64,000 nt of DNA from Persicaria tinctoria (taxonomy: Eukaryota > Streptophyta > Magnoliopsida > Caryophyllales > Polygonaceae), in contig JBANSL010000002.1 in NCBI GenBank assembly GCA_037127255.1, positions 12,134,001-12,198,000 of the forward strand. The letters are read 5' to 3'. The stretch's first letter is position 1. Every line of letters begins with the position of its first letter. Positions 35,566 to 47,491 of the stretch are shown in pieces. The position numbers were made by a program, and so were the translations under genes. A model generated the notes under the pieces. The model was not told where the DNA came from. It saw only the letters and a program-made list of their open reading frames with translations, and searched no databases.

Positions 35566-38500
35566 ATGAAGGTTATATTTGCATTGTTGGTATTATTGGT
35601 GTTAGTTTGGGAGGTGACTTACGGACAAAGAGTCGCAGTGAAGGTCGGCCTGGTGGTCGGGAGCTCGGAGGATCTTGATGGTAAGAAGGCGATGGCCACC
35701 TTGGACATGGCCTTATCGGATTTCTACGCTGCCCATTCATGGTTCCAAACTCGATTGTTGCTTCATCCTCGTAGCTCTCGAAGCAACGTCGTCACTTCTG
35801 CTTCTGTTGGTATACACTCCATCTTTAATTTCTTCCATCCATTTCTTGAAGATCGATATATATGTTAGTATAATTCCTCTAGCAATTCCTGCGGCCACCA
35901 CGCATTTAAATACTTAATTACTTTTGGGGATTGAACATTTTATAACCCGTAGCTCCAACAATATGATCAGTAATTAACCCGCGAATAACCCGAACCGTAG
36001 TTTGGATCAATCATGTAAAGCATGTGATAATTAACTTGATCAAGGAGGTCCGAAGGGTGGCGGCCGGCAGTACGTCCGACGGCAAAGCAACGGAGTTTTG
36101 CCCATCTTTAATTTTCAGCTCTGTCAATTGTCTTACACTAATTAAATAAAATAGACTCTTAATTGATGGATGATTTAGTTTAGTGAATGGGTTTTTTCTG
36201 CTAAAAAACAAAAAATAAGTCTAAAAGGGGATTTTTGAAAGATGACGCGGGTTTCCAATTAATAAAGTTAAAAAGTTTGATAGAGCTGTCAATTGAATAA
36301 ATGAATACCAAGTAAAAAGTGTCGTTGGGGTTCGACTAACCTATGATTCATGGATATATTGTGTGTTCTAATACATAGGATATAGACAGGGGTGGGCATT
36401 ATCAGGCCATCGCCCACCCCGATCGGGAAAAAAATACAAGTATTTGATAATCCTGTTCAGGTCATATAAAAAATTTAGGAGAAAAAATACAAGTATTTAA
36501 GTGGTTTATTATTTGAGCCCACCCCAATTATAAATAGATTGTAAATCAACCCTTATTCAAATCTCAATGTAGGCATTTTCTTCTTTAATTTTTTTCAATC
36601 CAATTTTCAATATTTTAAAATTCTTATATAATTTAATAAGTATTTCATAATTAAACAATAAAATTTATTTATAATTTTAAGATATTAAAAAATGATTTTA
36701 ATATATTCTCTTAATGTTTTTTTTTAAAAATTATTTCTTATAAAAATAATACAAATATAATAATTATGTCCACCCTAAAAAAATTTATGAATCCGCCCCT
36801 GGATATAAATACTTTGTTGGAAAAGAAAATCTAAAAAAAATGATATCTAAGAAAAATATTTCTCAATTTGACTTATTATATTATGCTATCTTAATTGAGA
36901 AATATGTCATATCAAAAATAAACGAACTCAAAATTTAATTTAAATTTTAACTAATGTATTTTAATCATGAATATATTTTTTCTATAGATATATAGAAAAA
37001 TCGTTTAATTTATAGTAAGATTTTCTGTTAGATTGCGCAAAGTAAGACGATAAACACAAACATTAAGAAATCAACAATACTCCGTATGAAGATTTTTTTT
37101 AAAGACAAGCTAGTACAATGCATACGTACAGTCGTACTTACATGACTAAAAAATTGAAAGAAATTTAAAAAAATTGACAAAAAATAAAAGGCTTAATTAG
37201 TGGAGTTAAGACGTGCACTCAAACTTTGTCAACAAATTTCGACTAAAAAAACCTTGTCATACAATTTTTTTATTTAATATGTAAGTTGGTAAGTGAAGGT
37301 TATAGAATCTATTTTTACTAATGATATTAACAAATATAGAATAGATCATATCAAATTCCATTAAGTGGTATGCCGATTCGTTGGTCTCTCGAGAATCCAT
37401 TAAGTATCACCGTTTTTACGTGCACATTTGATGGCATATTTTGAAATTAATTTTGGGGAAATTCTAAATTTACAATTTGTAAACTTAACAACCATAGAAC
37501 CCCTAATGTAAATAAATAAATAAAAATTGAACATTTTGGTTGAAGTAACATGATCATATCTTCTTCTTTTATTAATGGTGTCTTATGGACATCACAAAAC
37601 CAGGAATTAACAAAACTCTTAATTTAATACTATTTTCGTTCGGAAATAAGTGTCATTTGACTTTTAGTCACGTTTTTTAATGAGCTAAAAACCATATAAA
37701 ATATCAACTTTTTAATTAATTTTTTATATATAATTTTATACTTATTAGTTATAAGTTTAAAATTATTTTTAAAAAATAATTTAAAAAGTTGATATTTTAT
37801 ATAGTTTCTATCTCCTTAAAAAACCATGTTGAAAAGTCAAATGACACTTATTGATCGATGAACGGAGGGAGTGTGATAAATGAATAGAGTAATTTTTTTT
37901 TTATTAATTTCCCTTAATTTTTACTTATTATTTTATTTTTGTAAAAATGAGGCGGGTTGGAGCGGACCTCAACCCGCCCCGGTCCGTCCTTGTTTATGGA
38001 ATTACAACAACAACAATCTTCTCTATGCACCATTTCCCTTACAATGTTGAGAGAGTGTTTCCGTGCAACCCGTAAGTGTGATAGATAATATAAAATATGA
38101 AATATATAGAGATATATAGGGATATGTAAGAAAATATACAAAAATATGGCTTAGGTTGGCATAACTCAAATATGACGGTATGAAAATCCTAGACAAAGGG
38201 AAAATAAGGAACTACACAATGATGTGAAGACGACGAGTACGCCTCATGTCGACCCTACTGCTATCCCTCTTTGAAGGTGATTGCCCTCTTCCACTCTGCC
38301 CTATCTTGGGTCAACTTTTCTTTGATGTCAAGGGCGGAAAGGTCCTATCTAATGATCACATCCTTCAAACTCTTCTTCATTAATGTACATTGTCGCGTTT
38401 CGATCTCTTCTTTGCACATGACCAAACCACCAAAGCCTCGACTCACACATCTTGCCCTTTATAGGGATTACACCGACTTTTGCATGGATAACCTCATTCT

Positions 38501-41500
38501 TGATTCTGTCTTATCACGTGTGCTCACACATCCATCTATTCATTCACATCTCTGCTACCATGAGTCATTGTTTATGCGCCTTTGTGGTCGTCCAACACTC
38601 TGCCCTGTAAAGTAGGGATAATCTCACTACGGTTCTGTAAAATTTCCCTTTTAGTTTTGAAGGGACCTTTCTCTCACATAAGACTCCAATACTTTCCCCA
38701 CATTTTTCACCCCGTCTGAATTATGTCTTTGTCTATACCTTCATCGTTCTTCATATATATATATATAACTGATCCCAACTATTTAAAACTGTCTTTCTTT
38801 GATACAACATATTCATCTAATTACATATCAAGTCCTCTTCCCCCTCACCTCCTCCAACGTATCCCTCCAAAGCTCTGGCTTCTCGTTTTTGGAATTGTAG
38901 ATCCCAATCTGAAAAATAAAAATAAGTTTGATATGACTCCCATTTTAGGATCTAATCAAATAATGTACCAATTACAGTTGTGGATCTGATAAAGAAAGTG
39001 CAAGTAGCAGCAATCATCGGACCGGAGACATCAATGGAGGCTCATTTTGACATAAGCTTGGGTGACAAAGGCCACGTTCCTATCATAACCTATTCAGCCA
39101 CTAGTCCTTTCCTTGTTTCCATAGCAAGTGACTACTTCATTCAAGCTACTCAAGTTGATGTTGCCCAAGTTCCAGCCATAACTTCCATCATCGAAGCTTT
39201 CCGGTGGAGACAAGTGGTGCCTATTTATGTAGACAACGAGTTCGGAGGGGGACTCATACCCACCTTGGTGGATGCCCTAGAACAAATCGGTACTCGGATA
39301 CAATACAGGAGCAAAATACCTTCCTCGGTAACTGATGATCAAATTGTAGCTGAGCTTAACAACCTTAAATCTATGGCTACTCGAGTCTTTATAGTTCATA
39401 TGGAGCCAGATTTAGGCGTTCGATTATTGTCAACAGCAGTTAAACTTGACATGATGAACAAAGATTATGTATGGATAGCCACCAATGGGATTGGGAATAT
39501 GTTGGACACACTAACTCCTACTGACTTGCAAGTTATGCAAGGAGTTGTTGGTGTTAGGACATATGTTCCACGTACAAAGGAGCTCGATAACTTCATACCT
39601 AGATGGAAAAGAAGGATCATCCAAGAGAATCCAAATGTGGTTGATCCACAAATAACTGTGTTTGAACTATGGGCTTATGATGCAATCACTGCATTGGCTA
39701 GAGCGGTGGAGCAAGTTGTTAGCATAGGGTTCACATTCGACAACACGAATGCTTCCTCGAATTCAACAACATCATCCGATTTATCTACCCTAGGCGTCTC
39801 AAGAGCCGGAAAAGTGCTCGTCCAAGCAATTCGCGGTACTATGTTTAAAGGTCTAAGCGGGGATTTCCGCTTAGTCGATGGACAACTGCAATCTTCCATT
39901 CTAGAGGTAGTAAACATCTTCGGAAGGGGAGAGAAGGTGGTTGGTGTCTGGACACCAAGAAATGGCTTCCAAAGGGAACTCAATTCCTCCGACGATGCAT
40001 CATATTCGATTGCTAAGGACAGACTTGGAGCCATTATATGGCCAGGGGGCAATAAAGATCCACCCAAGGGATGGGTGACTCCTGTTAATGGAAAGAAGCT
40101 AAGGGTTTTGGTTCCCATCAAGAAAGGTTTTAACCAATTCGTGAAAGTGAAACAGGTTGCTGGTTCACCTACACAAATCACAGGCTATTGCGTAGATATC
40201 TTCAACGAGGTAATGAAGTCTCTTCCATATCCAGTTGCATATGAGTACATCCCTTTCAACACAACAGATGTTAACTCGACAAGCTCCTACGATGAGTTGA
40301 TCTCCGAAGTTTATTTTGAGGTGATACCAAATTAACAAATTAAGGCACTGTTTTTTTCGTATATAATGTTTTGCTTATCAATCGATTGATCATCTACAGA
40401 GGTATGATGCCGCAATGGGCGATATATCGATAGTTGCCAACAGGTCTCTATACGTGGACTATACTTTCCCATACGTTGAATCGGTAGTAACAATGGTGGC
40501 ACCCATTCAAAACAAGAGTGAAAGGATGGGTTGGGTGTTCTTCATGCCTTTCTCTTGGGAGTTATGGTTAGTAAGCCTTCTCTCTTTGGTAGTTTTTGGC
40601 ATGTCCATCTGGTTCCTTGAGCGTGACAATCCCGAGCTTCGCGGCCTTGACAAAAGCCTATTCTTTTCGTTTGCGATGGTAGTGTTTGCCCACGGTACGT
40701 ACGTACGTTATATATCAATGCATGACAGTTTTTGGCCCCCTTTGATCGATTTGCGTTGTGAACCGATGATCAGGAAATAGTATGCAAACAAACTTGGCTA
40801 GATTTTTGGTGATTGTATGGATCTTCTTTGTCTTCATCCTGACACAGTCGTACACAGCCAATTTGGCTTCAATGTTGACGGTCAGCCAACTTAAGCCCAC
40901 AGTGACCGATATTAACGAGCTCGTAAAGGCAGGAGCGACAGTTGGTTACCAAAAAGGCTCTTTTGTTGAGAGATTCTTGATAGACAAGGTATGAATGAAT
41001 AATCATGTTGTTACCTACGAATAATTCTACTGCACTGCATGTGCTTTAATTTACGTGAGAAGGCATAATAATACATTATATATATATATGTTGGATTTAG
41101 GGGATAACAAATCTAAAGTATTACAATAGTATTGAAGAACTAGAAGAGTTCCTTGCGAACGGGAGCGCCAATGGCGGGATCGCGGCAGCATTCGATGAAA
41201 CCCCGTACATGAAGTTATTCCTAGCGAGCTCGGACAACTGTGAAAAGTACATGATGGTACCTCCAACCTACAGCCACGACGGACTGGGCTTCGTCTTCCG
41301 ACTTGGGTCGCCTTTAGTAAGCGACGTATCTCGGCAAGTCTTACAAGTAAGGGAAGGAGAGCAAATGGTAGCCATTGAAAAGAAATGGTTCGGACAACGA
41401 CCGAGTTGTCCGGAGTCGACGGCGGCTTCGGTTATCTCATCTAGTAGCCTCGGCCTCAATACCTACTGGAAATTGTTCGTCATAATGCTCTCGGTGACCG

Positions 41501-41658
41501 TTGCTACTGTGATTGTGTTTGTGACAACGTCCCCCAAAAAGGGTCGAGTCGTGCCTCAAAACGACCAAGCAGTGCCTCAAAACGACCACGCAATGCCCAA
41601 AAACGACCAAGTCGCGCCTCAGCAAGTGATTGAGCTCCAGCGTCTCCGAACCTTCTAG
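35566..41658 (+). CDS. GLR: Glutamate receptor-like channel, clade 2 type, intact
   Basis: Five exons: 35566-35809, 38978-40320, 40400-40694, 40774-40988, 41101-41658. They total 2655 nt in one frame, 884 aa, a normal plant GLR length. Residues 1-21 are a signal peptide. The amino-terminal domain covers about 25-420. S1 starts near 456 (KKLRVLVPIKKGFN). M1 is near 580 (ELWLVSLLSLVVFGMSIWF), the pore loop follows (SLFFSFAMVVFAHG), M3 is near 640-662 with the signature SYTANLAS, S2 follows, and M4 is near 820-840. The family forms amino-acid-gated cation channels in plant membranes; ligand and tissue role cannot be read here. The ATG at 35566 is preferred over an upstream in-frame one because it begins the signal peptide. 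Intron 1 (3.2 kb) holds a hAT MITE, a Stowaway MITE and a LINE scrap. The C-terminal tail has three 21-nt repeats. Confidence 0.93.
36387..36801. mobile_element. hAT-like MITE in GLR intron 1
   Basis: 415 bp, termini CAGGGGTGGG and CCGCCCCTG, flanked by GATATAGA and GATATAAA, an 8-bp duplication with one change. The 8-bp duplication supports the hAT superfamily for the whole CAGGGGCGGA family in this window. No ORF. Confidence 0.7.
37630..37871. mobile_element. Stowaway-like MITE in GLR intron 1
   Basis: 242 bp with complementary arms (CGTTCGGAAATAAGTGTCAT and its reverse near 37840-37871, ending CGGAGGGAG). A TA lies before the left end; the right flank reads TG, so one target base has changed. 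Confidence 0.65.
38004..38720 (-). mobile_element. RTE-type LINE 3' remnant
   Basis: Minus strand, degenerate. Pieces of the reverse-transcriptase C-terminal region are readable in changing frames: KLKGKFYRT, RIKNEVIHAKVGV, RLWWFGHV-like, and LTQDRAEWKRAI near the end. This is the usual tail of plant RTE-like LINE proteins. The 3' end has a (TTG)n run on the minus strand at about 38004-38016, typical of RTE tails. Many stops and frame changes; inactive, and located in intron 1 of the intact GLR gene in antisense. Confidence 0.7.
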
Positions 41659-42186
41659 GATTTAATATAATGTTGCTAATGCACGCCAATTATATTATTT
41701 GTTGCTAATGCATTTTAATTTGTTGTTTGGGTTTCTACATGTACATGATTTGGAGCTTAATTTATACGATTGTTTTAAATTTGTAATAACTTTATATAAA
41801 ATTGTTTGTGTGCTTTATACTGTGTTAAGTTATTGTAATTTTACTTTGATATAATAATGCAATTCGTGCCAATGTAGTGTAATGATATCTGATACTTTCC
41901 TATGTCTTTTATGCTTGTTTAGTTACATGTAATATTGTGTGTATGTTTGTAACATGTATGTGCATATGATAATTATACATATAACATATGATAGGTACAT
42001 ACATACACTATGTATGGATGCATATATCAACTCAAGCCTTGACTGAATTGTATTGAGCTATTTAAGTAGGCTTCATTCTCTAACAAGGTTAGGGGTTATA
42101 CTAGTGTAATACTCGTGCCTTGAAGGCACGGGAGCTTGATCCACTTTAATTTGAACATCATTTTATATATCTATATAATACTATAT

Positions 42187-42263
<77 letters not shown>

Positions 42264-43017
42264 TACAACAAAAATATGTATAAAATATTTTTTTATAATT
42301 TATAAATTAGTTGGAAAGAGATACGATACAAATTTTGAAAATGATTTAATAAGGTAAAGTAGTAATAATACTCAAACACACCATCTAATATAATTTGAAA
42401 TAAATATATAATTATTATCATTAGCGTAGATCTAAAAAAGTAAAATATAAGCTCCCGTACAAATATTAAAAAATCATAAGCACATGATTGTGTGAATAAT
42501 TTTGAAGTTAAATATGTAGATGTACATAACTTATTGATTATTTTCATGAGAAAGATGGTTAGAAAGATAGAGAAATTAATAGTGAAAATAAAGGTAAGAT
42601 GGTAAAAAAAAAGATCCTTAAAGGTAGAAAAGTAATCTAAGAAGCCTCATCCAAGATGTAAAATAAGCATTAGTAATGTTTGTGAGTCTTAAAATATTAT
42701 TTATTTTTCGATAGTCATTTAAAATGTCTAAAATAATTAAATTATAAAATAACACTTATTTGGCTCTAATTGATTTTTATAAATAATTTTTGAAATCGAA
42801 TATTTACAAATTGATTATTACATGTTCGTTGTATGTAGACATTGTGGGGAATATTGCAATCGGTTAAAAATGATAAATCAACAATTTCAATATCCAAGAA
42901 TAAAATCAGCCAAGAATTGACGAATGTTCAATGTACGTAGACGATTAAAATAGATCACAAATTGACATACAACATATCAAATTAAATAATATTTTAGTAT
43001 AAAAATAGGAAATAAAT
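41659..43017. other. 3' flank of GLR gene, gene-free
   Basis: AT-rich. It contains a short palindrome (CGTGCCTTGAAGGCACG, about 42114-42130) and a long AT microsatellite at 42188-42260. No gene is recognised. Confidence 0.5.
42188..42260. repeat. AT microsatellite
   Basis: About 36 AT units without interruption. Confidence 0.95.
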
Positions 43018-43340
43018 ATGTTTAAAATAGGAAACAGATATTTTAAAATTTCAGCAATAATATTGACCAATAAGAAAATACCATTTGAATAAAAAATTCA
43101 AGTTTAATTGTGAGCGTGACACATCAGCAATATAACCGAAAAGAGACTGCAATCGGGAAAAAAATGGAAACATGTCTCAATATTTACGACAATATAACCG
43201 AAAAAAAAAGGAATGGATTCAAATCATATTTAAAATAGGAAACAAATATTTTAAAGTTTCCATAATAATATTGACCAATAAGAAAATCTCATTTGAATAA
43301 AAAATTCAACTTTAATTGTGGGCGTGACACGTCAGCAAAA
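43018..43340. repeat. Pair of ~110-bp direct repeats
   Basis: 43018-43134 and 43228-43340 share a long diverged block (gaccaataagaaaat, then catttgaataaaaaattcaa, then gcgtgacac.tcagcaa). The spacer is about 93 bp. No ORF; perhaps remnants of one element type or a local duplication. Confidence 0.65.
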
Positions 43341-43489
43341 TGCTAGCAGAATTAGTAATATTAATAGATATGGAGTGATAATATATAGTCTATATATCAT
43401 ATTATATGTCTAATATCTATAAGTGTGTGTGGGAGCTTATATTTCTCGGTTGAGTTTTAGCCCATACAGAAAGAAAAGGTCCATGATTG

Positions 43490-43917
43490 CCGGAGAGTGG
43501 TGGTAGCCCAAAGCTGAGCTCGGATCTTTCTATCTCGCTTAGGTGGAATGGTGCGTTTTGGCTTTGGTTGAGACGTCTCCTGTTGACCTAGCTATATATA
43601 AAGGGAGAGGTGCCTGCTTCCGTCTCTCACTTGTTCAGCTTGCCTCTTCAGTTTCCAAAACGCTCTCTCTGCTAGGGTTTAATTTCTAGGGTTTGGTGTT
43701 CCATCTTCTTTTACTGGTGATTCCGAGCGAGGAAGAGAAGAAGATGGCCAATAGGGTCCCTGGAGGCGTTGTTGAGTTTCGACACTTCAAGCAGCTTTGG
43801 TTAGCTGCTCTCCTTCCAAGCGATCTAGGGTTTGGAGATCGAAGCGATCTTCGATCTTCTGGTTCCCACACAGGGGGATTCTCTTCTCCCTTACTTTTTG
43901 ATCTCATGCATGCTTAG
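43490..43917 (+). other. Promoter-like leader with a 57-codon ORF
   Basis: A TATA-like CTATATATAAAGGG at about 43590 is followed by a CT-rich leader with 'ctagggttt' motifs typical of plant 5' UTRs, then an ATG at 43744 opening a short frame (MANRVPGGVVEFRHFKQLW...) that stops at 43917. No family is recognised. It could be a real small gene, the 5' end of a gene cut off by later insertions, or a captured promoter. Confidence 0.3.
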
Positions 43918-44213
43918 ATCTAGGATTTATCTTGTGTTGTTTACTTGATATGTCCCTATACGAACTCTTTCTAGTGGATTTGGCCAACTCTTGAGGCTCC
44001 GTGGATGTAGGCATAGCCGAACCACGTAAAATCGCTTGTGTTCATTTTCTTGCTTGCATGTTCGATCTTGTTCTTCGATCTATTACGCTTCTGCATAAAA
44101 ACCGATTTCACATCTCGATTCTTTGTTTTTACAGTAGTTTTACTATATCATGGTGTGTTTGGATTCCATGCATTATGATTGTAATACAGTTATAATTAAT
44201 CACTTAAATAGTA

Positions 44214-45520
44214 TTTCCTCTGTTAATTAAAACTTGTCGTTTTAGGAAGTAAATTTTGTTAAGAAAAACTTGTCATTTTAGGTATTTTATCATCTACTTT
44301 ACAAAATTGCCCTTGTAATGATTAGATAGTTGTTAGTTTTAGTTTTTGATAAAGTAAAAAAGTAGAGTAATAATTAGATATATATAAGTGTATTTTTGTT
44401 TGTTTTTTTAATAAGGGTGTAGATTTCTAAAAGGCCAAAAAAAAAAAACAAATTAGTATATTAAATGACCCCTTAAGGACAAATTGGTATATTAAAACAC
44501 TTCAGGGACAAATAGGTATATTAAAAGTGCTCTTATGGACAAATTGGTATATTAAAAGACTCTCGTGGACAAATAACCTTTTTTTTTACATCATTGGACT
44601 TCCTTTTCGTTTTTTTATAATTAAATCATGTTAATATATTTGTATGATAATTAATTGGTTACATACTCATATAATCTTATTCATTTGGTTATATAATCAT
44701 CAAAAAATTCAAATTTGGTATATATTTCTATCAAATTATAAAACTATTGGATTTTTATCACTATTTGTCCCTAATAATATATATTATACACATTTTATTA
44801 AATAAAAACTTTATTACAATGGGTTTTCTTATATAAATTGCACAAATTAAATTATCCCGCAAAAATATGAGCTAGTATTTGTTTGGAAACCACACAAAAA
44901 ATGTTAAATAAGATAAAATAAAATATGAGAATTTTTATAAAACCGTTCAAGATGAAATAAGTTAAAATTTTATTTCACATGTTGTTGTTGTTGTTAATAT
45001 TATTATTATCATCCATATCATCATCATCATTATCATTATTAATTGTTTTCTAAAAATAAGCAATAAGTGTTTTAACTTGCGATTTGTAAACCAACTAATA
45101 AAAAAGTATTTTTTTTGTATTTGTACAAAAACCAATAAAAATTTTAAGTAATAATATTTTATACAACATTATTAGTTACAAACATATGGCAAAAAAATAA
45201 ATAGTTTTATAATTTGATAGAAATATATCCAAAATTTAATTTTTTTATGATTATATAGTCAAATGAATAAAATTTAAATAAAAATAATTATTTTAAAATA
45301 TAGGAAATGTTTTTATTAAGAAAAATGAAATGAAATGAAGTCAAATGAGGCAAAAAGGGCTATTTGTCCCTTAAAGTTTTTTAATATACCAGTTTGTCCA
45401 CAAGAGCACTTTGTTCCTTGAATCTTTTAATATACCAATATGTCTTAGGGGGGTCATTTAATATACCTATTTGTCTTTTCGGTCATTTCTAAAATGACAA
45501 GTTTTAATTAACGGAATGAG
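44214..45520. mobile_element. Stowaway-like element containing a nested fold-back element
   Basis: The outer ends are TTTCCTCTGTTAATTAAAAC at 44214 and the complementary 'gttttaattaacggaatgag' at 45501-45520, the same family as the outer element at about 4793-5262. The interior is interrupted at about 44440-45476 by sequence whose two ends are inverted arrays of a ~33-bp unit ('ggacaaattggtatattaaaa' on the left, its complement on the right). The rest is AT-rich and non-coding. Confidence 0.6.
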
Positions 45521-45649
45521 TTTTTGTTTAATATTACAATGGGTTTAAAATAAAAATTGTGTTAGACAATCATTATTGCTTAAAGTTTATAATTACATTT
45601 ACAAGTTTTAATTTACATTTTGTCCCTTAAAAATCGCGTCATATATTAG

Positions 45650-45683
<34 letters not shown>

Positions 45684-45715
45684 CTAATATATATATATAT
45701 ATGTTGGATTTTTAG

Positions 45716-45866
45716 GGGATAACAAATCTCAAGTACTATTACAATAGTATTGAAGAGCTAGAAGAGATCCTTGCGAACGGGAGTGTAAATGCCGAATATA
45801 TTTTATATTATTTTAAAATATATATAATAGTACTGAAGAGCTAGAAGAGCTCCTTGCGAAAGGGAG
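45716..45866 (+). pseudogene. GLR: GLR exon-5 fragment (third copy), tandemly duplicated
   Basis: Begins at an acceptor-like TTTTTAG, and 45716-45783 matches the first 70 bp of GLR exon 5 (gggataacaaatctcaag...ccttgcgaacgggag). An LTR-like sequence (TGTAAATGCCGAATATAT) follows. The junction region is duplicated: 45743-45825 and 45826-45908 are near-identical 83-bp units, so part of the exon appears twice. No other exons are nearby. Confidence 0.75.
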
Positions 45867-46260
45867 TGTAAATGCCGAATATATTTTATATTATTTTAAA
45901 ATATATATATATATATTATTTTATTCAATTTGTAAAAACAGGAGAAAACTCGTCCTCAAACCGTCTATTTCATTTAAAATCTTTCGAAACGAGTTCCAAC
46001 ATTATTCTAAAACGGATTTTCATACGAACTTGTGTTCCTCTTTCGGGCTTAGAGATTTGGAAATATGGTTAGGAGTTAAGCATTTTATTTCGGGTTCGAG
46101 CTTTCGATTTCAAATTTATGTTTGTCGAGATTGGGTCAAGTTAGCAGTTTTCGGTATTCATTCCTGGTATTTGAAATTTGAGAGTTGGACCACATTATTT
46201 TCTTTCTTATCTTTTCTTCCTTTTATCCCCTCTCTCTCTCTCTCTCTCCCCCCAGTACCA
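45867..46260 (+). repeat. LTR-like repeat related to 30251-31266
   Basis: Starts TGTAAATGCCGAATATATTTT and shares the opening, a TTTATTCAATTTGT stretch, a GGACCACAT stretch and a CT-rich run with the segment at 30251. The right end is unclear. Confidence 0.5.
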
Positions 46261-46770
46261 AGCCGTTGAGGCCCTGGGGGAATCTAAAATAACCAACTCG
46301 TCTTTTGTCTTCATCCTCCTCGCTCTTCTCCTTATGAGCGCACCACATCTCCTTTTGGTTATTCATCCACACCCAAAACCCACAGGTCCTCTACCACGTT
46401 TCGTTCTCTACAAACAAAGAGAAAAACCCAATTCCATGTCTCTCCCCCACTCTTCACTGCTCGAAAAACCACCAAAAGGACCACTGTCTCCGCTACCACT
46501 CCGCCTCCCTCATCCTTCCTCTTCCGTCTTCTATTGCCAAGCCGCCACCCTCACTCTCTGGTTTCCGACGGCAACAGTGGCAGCAACACCACCCAACCTT
46601 GTCTTCTGGTATGAAGCCGAGTTATAGAGCACCCGCCGAGCGCTTTCCGAGCGCGTCCCTGTAGCACCTCGTCTCCTCCTCGCTCCGTCAAGCAGCAGCA
46701 GCTACCTTCTCCGACGGATTTCCATCTCCTTGGTGGATTTCCATCTCCAGCCTCCGGGTGCGTTGTTGTT
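46261..46770. other. CT-rich, repeat-derived stretch
   Basis: Probably the remainder of the LTR-like repeat, followed by the truncated gag region of a minus-strand copia element. The open frame at 46178-46627 is low-complexity and not recognised. Confidence 0.35.
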
Positions 46771-47159
46771 AGCCATGAATCTTCAAGTCGTCGTACCAAA
46801 AAACTTACAAATGAACCTCTAGCTCTGATGCCATATAAAAGTGAGATTTTGATGATAAAAACATATTAGCGAGGGCCAGATCTATCTAAGAACAAGAACA
46901 AAACTAAATCATAAATGTAATGAAGAAGATAGATCAAAATGGGCAAACTTTATCTAGGGTTTTCCCCTGGTAGTTGAGCTGCATTTTCATCACTCTCTCG
47001 TGTCTCAAAATAACAGAAAAGGAAGGGCTTAAATACCCTGTACAGCTGAGACAACATTTGTCCTTATTCGAATGTAAAACGCAGTGCAAAAGCAAAAAAG
47101 AAAATGCATAGTTAGCTAGCTAAAAGAAGATTAACTAACTAACTAAAAGCTTATTACAC
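46771..47159 (-). mobile_element. Truncated copia element: 5' LTR, primer site, gag start
   Basis: Minus strand. An LTR of about 324 bp (47159 to about 46836) starts TGTAATAAGC. A primer-binding site TGGCATCAGAGC follows at 46833-46822, and an ATG at 46776 opens gag (MANNNAPGG, then WRWK) before the frame breaks. No pol remains. Confidence 0.65.
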
Positions 47160-47298
47160 TAGGATCTTAATAATATAGTTATAATGCATTGAAATCCAAA
47201 CACACCATATAGTTTGACCGGATTTAATAGTCGGTTTACATGCATAGAATGAGTATTAATGTAAAAGTTATTTAAGAGGTTAGAAGCAACTCCATATT

Positions 47299-47491
47299 AC
47301 CAATCACAAGTTGGTGTAGTGGTTATGGGGCTACATCACATGTCTCGAGGTTCGAAGTTCGAATTCCCGTGAAAACATGGAGACGCTTGTGAGTAAGAGG
47401 GTCAACTCCTTAATTAAACGAGCCTACAATAATCCGATCCAGATGTAGAGTGGGCTAAGCCCACTTGAACTGGAAAGGGTTAAAAAAAAAA
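47299..47491 (+). mobile_element. tRNA-derived SINE
   Basis: 193 bp flanked by a perfect 15-bp target duplication AAGCAACTCCATATT (47284-47298 and 47492-47506). The head has A-box-like TGGTGTAGTGG and B-box-like GGTTCGAAGTTCGAATTCC segments, internal RNA polymerase III promoter elements. The tail ends in a short A-run. The perfect duplication indicates fairly recent L1-type retroposition. Confidence 0.88.

Noticed and set aside
38271..38615. 114-codon plus-strand ORF in GLR intron 1
   Set aside because: It is the antisense of a degenerate LINE reverse-transcriptase tail readable on the minus strand.
46178..46627. 149-codon Pro/Leu-rich ORF
   Set aside because: Lies in a CT-rich LTR-like repeat and contains no recognisable domain.
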